Assembly (NCBI GenBank): GCA_044358835.1
Contig: JBIKNF010000001.1
Location: 186,001-250,000 of the forward strand
Direction: 5' to 3'
Source of the DNA: JAJTHC01 sp044358835
GTDB taxonomy: Bacteria > Cyanobacteriota > Vampirovibrionia > Vampirovibrionales > JAJTHC01
DNA length: 64,000 bases
Shown here piece by piece: positions 42,916 to 51,598 of this stretch. The notes beneath the pieces are model-generated. The model made no database searches and was not told the DNA's origin. It worked only from the letters and a program-made list of their open reading frames with translations. Each line of letters begins with the position of its first letter. Position 1 is the first letter of the stretch. Made by a program: the position numbers and the translations under genes.

Positions 42916-43962
42916 ATGATGTCATTATGGCAGAGGATAGAAACACCCCAAGCGATTGAAACCATCACGTTTTTTAAAGCCCTTGAAACATGCGATGAAG
43001 CTCATTTTTTACAGGCCAGTGAAACGGGCCTACTTGAATTGTTTGTGCCTGAATGGAAACGCATGCGAGGCTCCGCCAATACGCAACACCAAAGCCATGA
43101 TTTCACCTTGGACGTCCATACGGCTAAAGTCATCACCAAAACACGTCAAACCCATGCCTTTAGAGGGCTTTCTTGTCACTGGCAACGACTTACGACACTT
43201 GCCGCTTTTTTTCATGATTTAAGCAAACAAGGCGGGTATGCTTTTCAACGGCTTGAACTTTCTCCAGACCCCTTACATCCATTAAAAGTGTCGGCTGAAA
43301 TCAAGCGCCATATGGGACGGTGGGGCTTTTCTATGCTTGATATTTTTATTGTGGTGCAATTGGTGAGGTATCATCAAGTGTTTGGACGCTGGATTATACG
43401 TGAACATAAAACAGGCCAAGCCCCGACGACTGAATTATTTTACGCGCAAGCCATGACACTGCCTTCTGTTTATTTTTTAAAGGCGTTACTGGCCTTAACC
43501 GAAGGGGACATTCGTTCGGTTAAGGCGAACGACGCCATTTTCAACCCCCGTGTAGAAGCACACTTGATTCAGCATGCCAAGCAAGTCGAAGCCTGTATTG
43601 AAAGTATTCAGCTAAAACAAAACGACTTTATAAAACAGCACTTGCCTATAGAACGAGAGCCCTTAACGGGCTTACCCCTAGTGCGTGTGGTATTGCCTGA
43701 ATCGGTGATACAAGAGTATGACACGTCGTGTCAATGTGGATTAGAAGCCTTGGCGTCTTGGATGTTATTCCCGATCGAAGGTTTTGAAACAGGGATTCAA
43801 GCCAATACAGCAATGGCCTTGGCGTATTTTATAAAGCCCTATTCTTTTCAAGTCCAACCTGTGGTGAAAAGGCTTTCAGCACTTCAATGGCAGAACTTTT
43901 GGGACGCCCCCCCTGCTTTAAACCGTCCTGATCTAGGGTGTTTGAATCCTCTATTTTTCTAG
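42916..43962 (+). CDS. HD-domain protein of unknown substrate
   Basis: A 348-residue protein. HDFTLDVHTAKVI near residue 57 and LAAFFHDLSKQGG near 95 give the H...HD metal ligands of the HD phosphohydrolase superfamily, and RYHQVFGRWI around 155 may supply another histidine. The layout is closest to the HD parts of GlnD and tRNA nucleotidyltransferases, though no nucleotidyltransferase domain is present. I prefer the ATG at 42916: the stretch before it contains a TATGATACACTATAAG promoter-like sequence, so a start at 42877 would lie inside the promoter. It is followed 79 bases on by argS. Confidence 0.7.
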   Translation: MMSLWQRIETPQAIETITFFKALETCDEAHFLQASETGLLELFVPEWKRMRGSANTQHQSHDFTLDVHTAKVITKTRQTHAFRGLSCHWQRLTTLAAFFHDLSKQGGYAFQRLELSPDPLHPLKVSAEIKRHMGRWGFSMLDIFIVVQLVRYHQVFGRWIIREHKTGQAPTTELFYAQAMTLPSVYFLKALLALTEGDIRSVKANDAIFNPRVEAHLIQHAKQVEACIESIQLKQNDFIKQHLPIEREPLTGLPLVRVVLPESVIQEYDTSCQCGLEALASWMLFPIEGFETGIQANTAMALAYFIKPYSFQVQPVVKRLSALQWQNFWDAPPALNRPDLGCLNPLFF

Positions 43963-44040
43963 ACGTTGGGGTTGTCACCTAAAATGGCATCTTTGTGCTT
44001 TAATAAGAATACGTTTAAGTCATGAGGGAACGCCATTCTA

Positions 44041-45867
44041 ATGAAATCTGCCTTACATCATTGTTTAATTGAACAACTATTACCCTTAAAAACCCTTTTC
44101 GCTGCTTGCGAATCTTTAAGTGAAACCCAGTGGCAGGACATTATTACACAAGGCTTAAAAATGGAACAGCCGAAGCATCGAGAGCATGGCGATTATGCGG
44201 TGAACATCTCTTTTTTGGCACGTTACACGAAGCTCGCTCCTGCGGTGATTGCCACAACACTTCTGCCTCATCTTCACCTTGGTAACTTTAAGGCTACCGC
44301 CATTGGAGGGTTTATTAATTTCAAGGCAACGCAAGCGTCTTTACTGGAAGCTCTTTTGCCTACCTTAAAAGGGCTTCAAAAGGCGGGTCAAAATAACAGT
44401 ATGCAAGGGGAACGTTTGCTTTTAGAGTTTGTTTCCGCAAACCCAACAGGGCCTTTGCATTTGGGGCATGGACGCTGGGCCGCCTTGGGAGACAGCTTGC
44501 GCCGTATTTGGCAGCATAATGGGGCAAGCGTGGTGAGCGAATTTTTCGTGAATGATTACGGTCAACAAATGACGAATATGGCCAATAGCGTTTGGTTTAG
44601 AGCCTTAGAAGCCTTACAACTTGCCCCATTTCCCACTCCTGTAGAAGGTGAAAAGTTTTTATACTACCCTGGTGAATATGTCAGGAATTTGGCTTTAGAA
44701 TATTTGGAAGGAGACCACAACACCCAAGCCATTCGCTACTTATTTAATCAAGTGGGGGCCAAGCGCTTAGAAGAATTGCCTTCACAAGAATTGCTTTTTG
44801 AACTGCGGAATATGAGCCGAAATGAGATGTTAACGCTTCAGCAAGACTTACTAAAACGCTTTAAAACATCATTTGATATTTGGCAGTTGGAAAGTCATTT
44901 GCATCAATCTGGCATGGTTGAAAAAACGTTAGAACGCTTGAAAAGTAAAGGCGTGACGTTTGAAGAAGGCGGTGCGTTGTGGATTAAATCCACTGATGTT
45001 GGGGATGATAAAGATCGTGTACTGGTAAAGAGCGATGGTTCTTATACCTACCTAACGGCCGATGTGGCGTATCACGACGATAAATTCAATCGTCCAGAAC
45101 AGTTTACGTCTATTGTCAACATTTGGGGTGCTGATCATCACGGGTATGTGTCTCGCATTACTGCAGCCATGCAAGCCTTAGGGCATGATTCCAAGCGTTT
45201 GGTGATTATTTTAGGTCAGTTGGTGAACTTGGTTGTAGAAGGTGCAAAAACCCGAATGGGCAAACGTAAAACCATGTTGACCTTGGAAGATGTGATTGAA
45301 GAAGTCGGAGTGGATGCGGCGCGCTTTTGGCTGGTGTCTCGTTCTGCGGACAGCACCATTGAGTTTGACGTTGATTTAGCCACTTCCGCCAGTGATGAAA
45401 ACCCCGTGTTTTACACGCAGTACGCCCATGCCAGAGCTTGTGGCATTTTACGAAATGCGTTTAACAACATCGTGGACTTAGAAACCGGCGAAGAGTCACC
45501 AGCACGCTTTAATAAAAAAGACTATGACGCCTTTAAGCAAAGCATCACCGCAGAAACATGGGAGACGCTATTGCTTAAGCCTTTGCAAAGCCAGAGCCAC
45601 GCGTTTAGCAAGGTGCGAGAAACCATCTTGCTGTTGGTGTCTTTTACGGAACGGGTGGAAGACGCGGGGCGTGTGAATGCCCCGCACTTAATTGCGCGTT
45701 ATGCGCTGGATTTATCCAGTGATTTTCATTCGCTGTATGCCGTGTGTCGGGTCTTGTGTGAAGACCCACAACAGGCGTTGGCTCGTTTATTGTTGGTGGA
45801 TGTCTTGCGTATGACGCTGGCTCAAGCCTTAGATTTACTCGGTGTTACTGCCCCTGAGCAAATGTAA
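44041..45867 (+). CDS. argS: Arginyl-tRNA synthetase
   Basis: Class I aminoacyl-tRNA synthetase, 608 residues, charging tRNA-Arg. The N-terminal Add-1 domain spans about 1-110 (HREHGDYAVNISFLA). The HIGH motif is HLGH in FVSANPTGPLHLGHGRW near 140. The KMSKS-like loop is degenerate (KTRMGKRKTMLTLEDV), as in many bacterial ArgRS. The C-terminal DALR anticodon-binding domain ends the protein (FYTQYAHARACGILRN, LIARYALDLSSDFHSLY). A TAATAAGAAT -10-like stretch lies upstream. It may be transcribed with mtnD, which starts 55 bases after it. Confidence 0.96.
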   Translation: MKSALHHCLIEQLLPLKTLFAACESLSETQWQDIITQGLKMEQPKHREHGDYAVNISFLARYTKLAPAVIATTLLPHLHLGNFKATAIGGFINFKATQASLLEALLPTLKGLQKAGQNNSMQGERLLLEFVSANPTGPLHLGHGRWAALGDSLRRIWQHNGASVVSEFFVNDYGQQMTNMANSVWFRALEALQLAPFPTPVEGEKFLYYPGEYVRNLALEYLEGDHNTQAIRYLFNQVGAKRLEELPSQELLFELRNMSRNEMLTLQQDLLKRFKTSFDIWQLESHLHQSGMVEKTLERLKSKGVTFEEGGALWIKSTDVGDDKDRVLVKSDGSYTYLTADVAYHDDKFNRPEQFTSIVNIWGADHHGYVSRITAAMQALGHDSKRLVIILGQLVNLVVEGAKTRMGKRKTMLTLEDVIEEVGVDAARFWLVSRSADSTIEFDVDLATSASDENPVFYTQYAHARACGILRNAFNNIVDLETGEESPARFNKKDYDAFKQSITAETWETLLLKPLQSQSHAFSKVRETILLLVSFTERVEDAGRVNAPHLIARYALDLSSDFHSLYAVCRVLCEDPQQALARLLLVDVLRMTLAQALDLLGVTAPEQM

Positions 45868-45922
45868 TACCTAATACACCCTAAGCGTCAAAAACTTAGG
45901 CGAGGAAAGAACAAGTCGCCCT

Positions 45923-46435
45923 ATGATTCAACTGCTTAATTCACACGGAGCGTTTCTTAGTTCTGAGGAGGCCTTAATTCAAGACGCCTGTTCACGCGCA
46001 GGCATCCATATTGGGGCGTGGTCGTTAGAAGACTTGGCGGACGTTGAAGGCGAGACGATTTTGGCATCGCCTAATGTACAAGCCGTAGCGTTAGAAGCGG
46101 TAAAAACACCTTTAGCTCAGCTGAAGCGTCGTTTTGGGTACCAGTATGAAGACATTGTCGGATTAACCCCCCAAACCCCTAACCTAGACGGCATTTTAAA
46201 AGCTTTTCGCCCTGAACATCACCATGAAGACGATGAAGTAAGAATCATTCTTCACGGAGCAGGCATCTTCGGCTTTGTTCCTCAAGAAGGTGATGCCTTT
46301 GAATTGGTCGTCCAAAAAGGCGACTGGATCGTGGTGCCTGCCCTGACGCGTCACTATTTTTACTTGACGGATACCCAAACCATTATCGCCCTTCGGGTGT
46401 TTAAAGATTCCCCCAAGTGGGAAGCCATTTATTGA
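45923..46435 (+). CDS. mtnD: Acireductone dioxygenase
   Basis: Cupin enzyme of the methionine salvage pathway, converting acireductone to 2-keto-4-methylthiobutyrate and formate (Fe form). The 170-residue length fits. The metal ligands appear as His99, His101 and Glu105 in PEHHHEDDEVRIIL and His144 in LTRHYFYL, spaced as in the Klebsiella enzyme. The following HGAGIFGF and the WIVVPA strand are typical cupin text. No other methionine salvage gene is in the window. A weak 4-bp stem with a T-rich tail follows the stop. Confidence 0.88.
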   Translation: MIQLLNSHGAFLSSEEALIQDACSRAGIHIGAWSLEDLADVEGETILASPNVQAVALEAVKTPLAQLKRRFGYQYEDIVGLTPQTPNLDGILKAFRPEHHHEDDEVRIILHGAGIFGFVPQEGDAFELVVQKGDWIVVPALTRHYFYLTDTQTIIALRVFKDSPKWEAIY

Positions 46436-46589
46436 ACACAGCGCCCCTTGCGATGGGCTTTCTTTTGCATTACACTATTCTTTGACAAGTTCATGACAAG
46501 CACAAACGAGTAGATGATACACTTAGTTTCCGCATTTTCACCTTGTTTTATTATGTTACTGTAATTCCTCCTAAAACAAAGGTTCCTCC

Positions 46590-47729
46590 ATGAATAAGCG
46601 TCCGAGTTCTCGTTCTTCTTCAAACGCTAAATCTTATGCAAAACCGCAGGCGAAAAACCGCACGCCGTCTAGCTCAACTGCTCGCCCTGCGGGTGCTTCA
46701 GCATCAAGCAGTAAGCCCAAACCTGCCCTAACCCCTCGTGTGGGGGGGGTAAATAAAAACCCTGTAGAACGGCCCCGCTACAGCGATTTTTCTGCAACAG
46801 ACAAGGCACGTCCAAGCAAGCGTCCTGAAAAAGAAAGCCGTGAAACCCTAGAAAAAAGCCTCCCTGATTTTTCCGATATTGAAGGGGCCCATTACTTGTA
46901 CGGACGCCATGCCGTTTTAGAATTGTTGCAAGAAAATCCCAAACGGGTGCAAAAATTATATGTGGCCGAACACGCTGGGATTGACAAGCGTTTAGAAACC
47001 ATTATCACCTTATGTCAAGAAAACGGGATTCGCTGGAACAAGGTCCCTCGCCAAAAAATAGACAACATCGTGCGTTACCATGCGGAAACTTTTGGCGATG
47101 ATGATGAGGCCTTTAACCCGAGTTCGGCCCAAGGGGTAGCCGCTATGGTGACGGCCCAACCGTTATTGGAATTGGATGAGCTGATTAAACAGGCCAAAAG
47201 CTCTTCGACCCAACTGATGATCGCCTTGGATGAAGTCACTGACGGTCGTAATATCGGGGCTATCTTGCGGGTGGCAGATGCCGTAGGCGCCTGTGGCGTG
47301 ATTTTACCCAAGCACCGAACAGGAGGGCTTTCCCCTTTGGCGTCTAAAACCGCCGTTGGGGCGGATCAACACATCCCGATTGCTCAAGTCACCAATTTGT
47401 CGCAAGCGTTAGATACCTTGAAAGGTGCCGGCTATTGGACGGTTGGCACCTTGTGCGAAGCTGTTGAAGATTCGTCTGACGTTCAAGCCTATGACGCCGT
47501 CAAATATGATGTGCCGATTGTGTTGATCGTGGGCAGTGAAGACAAGGGTGTGCGTGCCAACATTGCCAAACGTTGCGACTTCAGGGTGACGATTCCCATG
47601 TTCGGCAAAGTCGATTCCTTAAATGTTTCTACAGCAACCGCGGTATTGGCTTACGAAATTGTTCAACAACAGCGTCGTTTTTTAGCTAAACTGTTGGCTG
47701 AAAAAGAGGCCCTTTCAACGGCGAATTAA
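46590..47729 (+). CDS. rlmB: 23S rRNA 2'-O-ribose methyltransferase RlmB (TrmH/SpoU family)
   Basis: Methylates G2251 in the 23S rRNA peptidyl-transferase loop. The SPOUT signatures are present: LDEVTDGRNIGAILRVADA near residue 211, LIVGSEDKGVRANIAKRCD near 311, and IPMFGKVDSLNVSTATAVLA near 333, which forms the trefoil knot. The N-terminal L30e-like substrate domain begins at LYGRHAVLELL near 104. The first ~100 residues are Ser/Lys/Pro/Arg-rich and disordered; they are an added tail. An 8-base G tract (46742-46749) falls in that tail. ATG with an AAAGG site upstream. comM follows after 13 bases. Confidence 0.93.
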   Translation: MNKRPSSRSSSNAKSYAKPQAKNRTPSSSTARPAGASASSSKPKPALTPRVGGVNKNPVERPRYSDFSATDKARPSKRPEKESRETLEKSLPDFSDIEGAHYLYGRHAVLELLQENPKRVQKLYVAEHAGIDKRLETIITLCQENGIRWNKVPRQKIDNIVRYHAETFGDDDEAFNPSSAQGVAAMVTAQPLLELDELIKQAKSSSTQLMIALDEVTDGRNIGAILRVADAVGACGVILPKHRTGGLSPLASKTAVGADQHIPIAQVTNLSQALDTLKGAGYWTVGTLCEAVEDSSDVQAYDAVKYDVPIVLIVGSEDKGVRANIAKRCDFRVTIPMFGKVDSLNVSTATAVLAYEIVQQQRRFLAKLLAEKEALSTAN

Positions 47730-47742
47730 AGGAAGTCGTGCC

Positions 47743-49302
47743 ATGATTGTACATGTGCAAAGTGCCGCCATTTGTGGAATTGACGCCCAACGGGTGACGG
47801 CTGAATTTGACTTAGGCGGCGGCTTAGCGGAATGCCGCATCGTGGGTTTGCCAGACACCATGGTCAACGAAAGCCGAGACCGCTTGCGTGCTTCAATTCG
47901 CAACAGTGGCTTTCAGTTCCCTAATAAACGCGTTACCGTCAATCTCGCTCCAGCGTCTGTGCGAAAAGAAGGCACAGGCTTTGATCTGCCCCTTGCTGTA
48001 GGGATTTTAGTGGCCAGTGCCGAGCTTATTTCTACCCCCTTGATTAACGAAGTCTTGTTCTTTGGGGAACTGTCGCTTGAAGGACGTATTCGTCCTGCCC
48101 AAGGGGCGTTAGCGGTGGCATTACTGGCCAAAGAATTGGGTTTGCGAGGGGTGGTGTTGAGTCCTGAAAATGCCAAAGAAGCGGCTTTAGTAGAAGATAT
48201 TGAGATTTACGCCTTGCCTCATTTGCAAGATTTACCCACGTGGCTCGAATCACCCAACGCCTTTTTAAAGTGTGTAAATCATGCGGAATTAATTGCTCAA
48301 ATGAGCCAAGACCAAGCAGAGGCCTTAACGCCTGTTGATTTTGCCGATGTTAAAGGCCAAGTGCAGGCCAAACGAGCCTTAGAAGTGGCTGTCGCAGGCG
48401 GGCATAATCTCTTGATGTCGGGGCCACCAGGGAGTGGGAAGTCGTTGTTGGCGAAAGCCTTATTGGGGATTTTACCCCCGATGGATATGGATGAAATCCT
48501 AGAAGTGAGTCGTATTTACAGTGTTTCAGGCTTATTGCCTGAAGAAGGGGGGGTGATTGTACAACGTCCCTTTCGTAGTCCGCACCATTCGGCATCGATG
48601 GCAGGGCTTTGCGGAGGCGGTAGCAACCCACGTTCAGGTGAAATCACCCTAGCCCACCGCGGCGTCTTGTTCTTGGATGAGCTGGTCGAATTTCCTCGTC
48701 CTGTATTAGAAGTCTTACGTCAGCCTCTTGAAAATGCGGAAATCACCATTAGCCGCGCCAAACAAGCCTATACCTTTCCCGCTCGTTTTATGCTCATTGG
48801 GGCGATGAATCCTTGCCCTTGCGGCTACCACGGCGATGAAGGCAATCGATGCACCTGTAGCCCTGCCCATGTGGAGCGTTACCGTGCGAGGCTTTCAGGG
48901 CCTTTGTTGGATCGCATTGATGTGCAGTTGACGGTGCGTCGCTTGAGTACGGAAGAATTGTTGTTTAATTCTAACGAAAATACCGTGCCTGTAGAAAGCA
49001 GTGCGATGGTTAAAGCTCGTGTCACCCAAGCCAGACACTTGCAGGTGAAGCGGTTTCAAGAACTAGGCGTGTCGCATTTGAAATCGAATGCGGAAATGGG
49101 ACCGGCTCAAGTCAAAGCCTTCTGTGTGTTGGATGATCCCTGCCAAGCGTTGATGCGAAAGGCGATTGAACGTTTGAATTTGTCGGCGCGGGGGTATGAT
49201 CGTATGTTACGGCTGGCTCGTACCATTGCGGATTTAGCCGAAAGTGAAGCGATCCAAGTGCCTCACCTCGCGGAAGCCTTGCAGTACCGCAGTATTGTGT
49301 AA
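47743..49302 (+). CDS. comM: ComM/YifB AAA+ helicase-like protein
   Basis: A 519-residue Mg-chelatase-like AAA+ protein, which in naturally competent bacteria drives branch migration of incoming DNA. Its N-terminal Lon-like fold domain covers about 1-190 (GLPDTMVNESRDRLRASI, PLAVGILVASAEL). Walker A is GPPGSGKSLLAKAL near 226, Walker B is GVLFLDELVEF near 307, and the C-terminal Mg-chelatase domain has the zinc-binding motif NPCPCGYHGDEGNRCTC near 359 and SARGYDRMLRLARTIADLA. Directly downstream of rlmB with a good AAAGGAAG site. Presence hints at competence, together with the pilin-like protein, but no comE or com pilus gene is here. Confidence 0.95.
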   Translation: MIVHVQSAAICGIDAQRVTAEFDLGGGLAECRIVGLPDTMVNESRDRLRASIRNSGFQFPNKRVTVNLAPASVRKEGTGFDLPLAVGILVASAELISTPLINEVLFFGELSLEGRIRPAQGALAVALLAKELGLRGVVLSPENAKEAALVEDIEIYALPHLQDLPTWLESPNAFLKCVNHAELIAQMSQDQAEALTPVDFADVKGQVQAKRALEVAVAGGHNLLMSGPPGSGKSLLAKALLGILPPMDMDEILEVSRIYSVSGLLPEEGGVIVQRPFRSPHHSASMAGLCGGGSNPRSGEITLAHRGVLFLDELVEFPRPVLEVLRQPLENAEITISRAKQAYTFPARFMLIGAMNPCPCGYHGDEGNRCTCSPAHVERYRARLSGPLLDRIDVQLTVRRLSTEELLFNSNENTVPVESSAMVKARVTQARHLQVKRFQELGVSHLKSNAEMGPAQVKAFCVLDDPCQALMRKAIERLNLSARGYDRMLRLARTIADLAESEAIQVPHLAEALQYRSIV

Positions 49303-49305
49303 TCC

Positions 49306-50070
49306 CTAAGTGGTTAAAACCTTCCAGACGTAGTGCAACAAGGGCTGCAGGGAACGTTGAATGCGCCACGGTTCAAGGGTAAATCGCCATAACCATTCCA
49401 AGTTTAAGGCTTGCATGAGCTGAGGGGCTCGTTGAATGTGTCCCGCCCATACGTCAAAACTTCCGCCCACGCCCACAAAAATGGTGTCGTCTGCAAAATG
49501 AGTGCGAAAGGCCTTAATCCACTCTTCTTGACGCGGTACCCCTAACGCGACTAGCACAACCCTTGGATGCGTCGAGACCATTTCTTGCACGATAGGGAAC
49601 GCGTCTTCTGGGCTAAAAAAGCCATCTCGCGCAAAAGCCAACGACAAATTCGGGAAACGCGCCAAAAGCGCTTGAGGTAACACGCCCATAACTTCAGGTT
49701 TGGCACCCAGTAAGGCGACCCCTCGTGGGCAGTGGGTTTGATTTAAGGTGGCCAATAAAGCCGTAGCGAATTCGATCCCGGGAATACGGGCTTGGCGGAG
49801 ACCTTGACGCTTTAAGGCCCAAATCACACCTGCTCCATCGGGCAAGGGGAAGTCAGCAGATTTAAGAATCTCACCAAAGGCGGAGGACTGTTCCCCTTTC
49901 ATGATCATTTCAGGGTTTAGCGTCACCACATGAACCCCTCCTTTTTGAGCGGGGGCATGAAAAGCCTGGTGGACTAAATCTTCGAGGCTTCCCAAACGAA
50001 TGGAGTAGCCCAGCACGGGGGCCCTTTGGGGAGGATTTGGAAGGGTCTTTTCACTTTCTTGTTCAAACAT
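49306..50070 (-). CDS. WecG/TagA/CpsF family glycosyltransferase
   Basis: A 254-residue GT26 enzyme that adds an N-acetylmannosamine- or similar sugar to a lipid-linked intermediate in surface glycan synthesis. The family motifs are present: TLNPEMIMKG near residue 50, FPLPDGAGVIWAL (with catalytic Asp) near 75, VALLGAKPEV, VVLVALGVPRQEEWI near 170, and VGVGGSFDVWAGHIQRAP near 195, followed by LEWLWRFTLEPWRI. The ATG at 50070, or a GTG at 50076 that shares a base with the upstream stop (TAGTG), suggests translational coupling with the HD phosphohydrolase gene. No glycan cluster surrounds it. Confidence 0.9.
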   Translation of the reverse strand: MFEQESEKTLPNPPQRAPVLGYSIRLGSLEDLVHQAFHAPAQKGGVHVVTLNPEMIMKGEQSSAFGEILKSADFPLPDGAGVIWALKRQGLRQARIPGIEFATALLATLNQTHCPRGVALLGAKPEVMGVLPQALLARFPNLSLAFARDGFFSPEDAFPIVQEMVSTHPRVVLVALGVPRQEEWIKAFRTHFADDTIFVGVGGSFDVWAGHIQRAPQLMQALNLEWLWRFTLEPWRIQRSLQPLLHYVWKVLTT

Positions 50071-50075
50071 AGACA

Positions 50076-51455
50076 CTAGCGAAACTCATCCATTTTTTGA
50101 GGCGTCAACTTATTCAATCGATCCGCCAAGAACTTACGGGCCTCATGATCCCACACAAACCACAGATGCTTGGCCATGTGCTTGGCTTCAAACTGCTGAG
50201 CCAATGGGGAAAGAACGGGCAATTCTACAATACCACGATCCCGTGTTTCAAGCCATAGGGGTTCTTTGTCTTGACGATACAGGGGCTTAGGCTCCACCCA
50301 CGTTTCTGAAAAGCCGAATTCAAAGGGGATGCCTCGTTCAGCGTAATGTTTTTCTAGTTCGGCTTGTAGTTCGTCTTGCTCATCTACACTGGGGTAGTAA
50401 CGCAGTTCCATTAAGTCAATAAACTTGGGTAAGTTGTGACGCATCAAGCGACTGGCCAGTTCTTTTAAGAAGGGATCTTGACTCTCTAGGCTCCAATCTT
50501 GAATCGCATTCCACAAGTAATGGTCATCCATTCTAAGGTAGTTTTGCACATGGAGGGCATGGCCGTTGTCGCCTAATTGAAACAACTCTTTGGCAGGGTT
50601 GCCTGTAGGAATGCCGTTTCGAATGGCCCACATAAAACGTTGCAAGGTAAAGCCAAGTAGGGCTTCACTGGCTTTGTCAATAGAATGCAAGGCCATTTTA
50701 TAGGCTTGGTGGCGCCCGAATAAGTAATGTTCAAGGGCGGGCAACCCATCTTCTAACAGCGTAATCACAGGCTTGCCGTCAAGCTTATTTTGAATTTCCA
50801 AGCAACTAATCAGGCGGTCACATTCAATTTCACCGTAACGAGTCCCCATAAAATGGCTGTCTCTCAATAAATAATCCAGCCTGTCCATGTCCAACTGACT
50901 GGCAATTAAGCCGGCCAAGTAATGCCGTGTTTCTGTGTCATTGCCCACCATAAAGGTGTTTAAGGCTTCTGCAATGTTTTCCACCCCAAAGGTTTTCCAT
51001 ATCGATTGAAGTTGCTCATCTTCTTTTAGAATACGCGGCAGCCAGTAATGATCGTGCGTGAGGCCCGCTTCATGAAGCCCCAAGACGTCTTCTAAGGTGT
51101 GTGACAACGGCGGATGCCCAATATCATGGACGAGAATCCCCGTCATTAAAAGCGTTTCCAGCGTAATGCCTGTGTCTAAAAAAGTGGATTTCAAAATTTC
51201 CCGAGAAGAACGATCATTCTTAAAATGCGTCATGGCTTGAGACATTAAGAAGGTGGCCCCCAAGCTATGGCTAAAGCGTGTGTGCACCGCACCAGGGAAG
51301 ACAAATTCCGCCATGCCCATTTGCTTGACGCGGCGCAAGCGTTGAAACGCCAAACTATTCATGGTTTCAAGCAAAATACGATGCACAGGATCCTTGCGGT
51401 CAAACTGGAGTAAGCCGTGAATGGGATCCGCCATTTGTAACCATCGCCACCGCAT
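50076..51455 (-). CDS. HD-domain phosphohydrolase (dNTPase-like, YwfO/SAMHD1 type)
   Basis: A 459-residue HD-superfamily enzyme. MADPIHGLLQFDRKDPVHR, then LAFQRLRRVKQMG, HTRFSHSLGA (first His) and LVHDIGHPPLSHTLE (the HD pair) near residue 115, and a distal Asp region at LIASQLDMDRLDYLLRDS, follow the YwfO/SAMHD1 group. These proteins hydrolyse dNTPs or related nucleotides. The C-terminal ~150 residues are helical and family-specific. AGGAAAC stands before the ATG and a TATACT box lies further upstream. The product is likely cytoplasmic. Its link to the following glycosyltransferase gene is by position only. Confidence 0.85.
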   Translation of the reverse strand: MRWRWLQMADPIHGLLQFDRKDPVHRILLETMNSLAFQRLRRVKQMGMAEFVFPGAVHTRFSHSLGATFLMSQAMTHFKNDRSSREILKSTFLDTGITLETLLMTGILVHDIGHPPLSHTLEDVLGLHEAGLTHDHYWLPRILKEDEQLQSIWKTFGVENIAEALNTFMVGNDTETRHYLAGLIASQLDMDRLDYLLRDSHFMGTRYGEIECDRLISCLEIQNKLDGKPVITLLEDGLPALEHYLFGRHQAYKMALHSIDKASEALLGFTLQRFMWAIRNGIPTGNPAKELFQLGDNGHALHVQNYLRMDDHYLWNAIQDWSLESQDPFLKELASRLMRHNLPKFIDLMELRYYPSVDEQDELQAELEKHYAERGIPFEFGFSETWVEPKPLYRQDKEPLWLETRDRGIVELPVLSPLAQQFEAKHMAKHLWFVWDHEARKFLADRLNKLTPQKMDEFR

Positions 51456-51598
51456 TGAAGAAGTTTCCTTTTCTCTGACTTTTGTTTAGTATAGCATAAG
51501 TTTAAGGTCGCTTTCTGTTTGGACTTATTCATACCCCACTAAGCCCCTAAAATAGAGCCTGAAAAGATCGTGTGTTTTTTAAAAACCCGAGGAACGTA

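Noticed and set aside
46742..46749. Eight-G tract in rlmB as a phase switch
   Set aside because: It lies in a disordered tail of a housekeeping methyltransferase; a switch there makes little sense and eight bases is short. Noted only in the gene entry.
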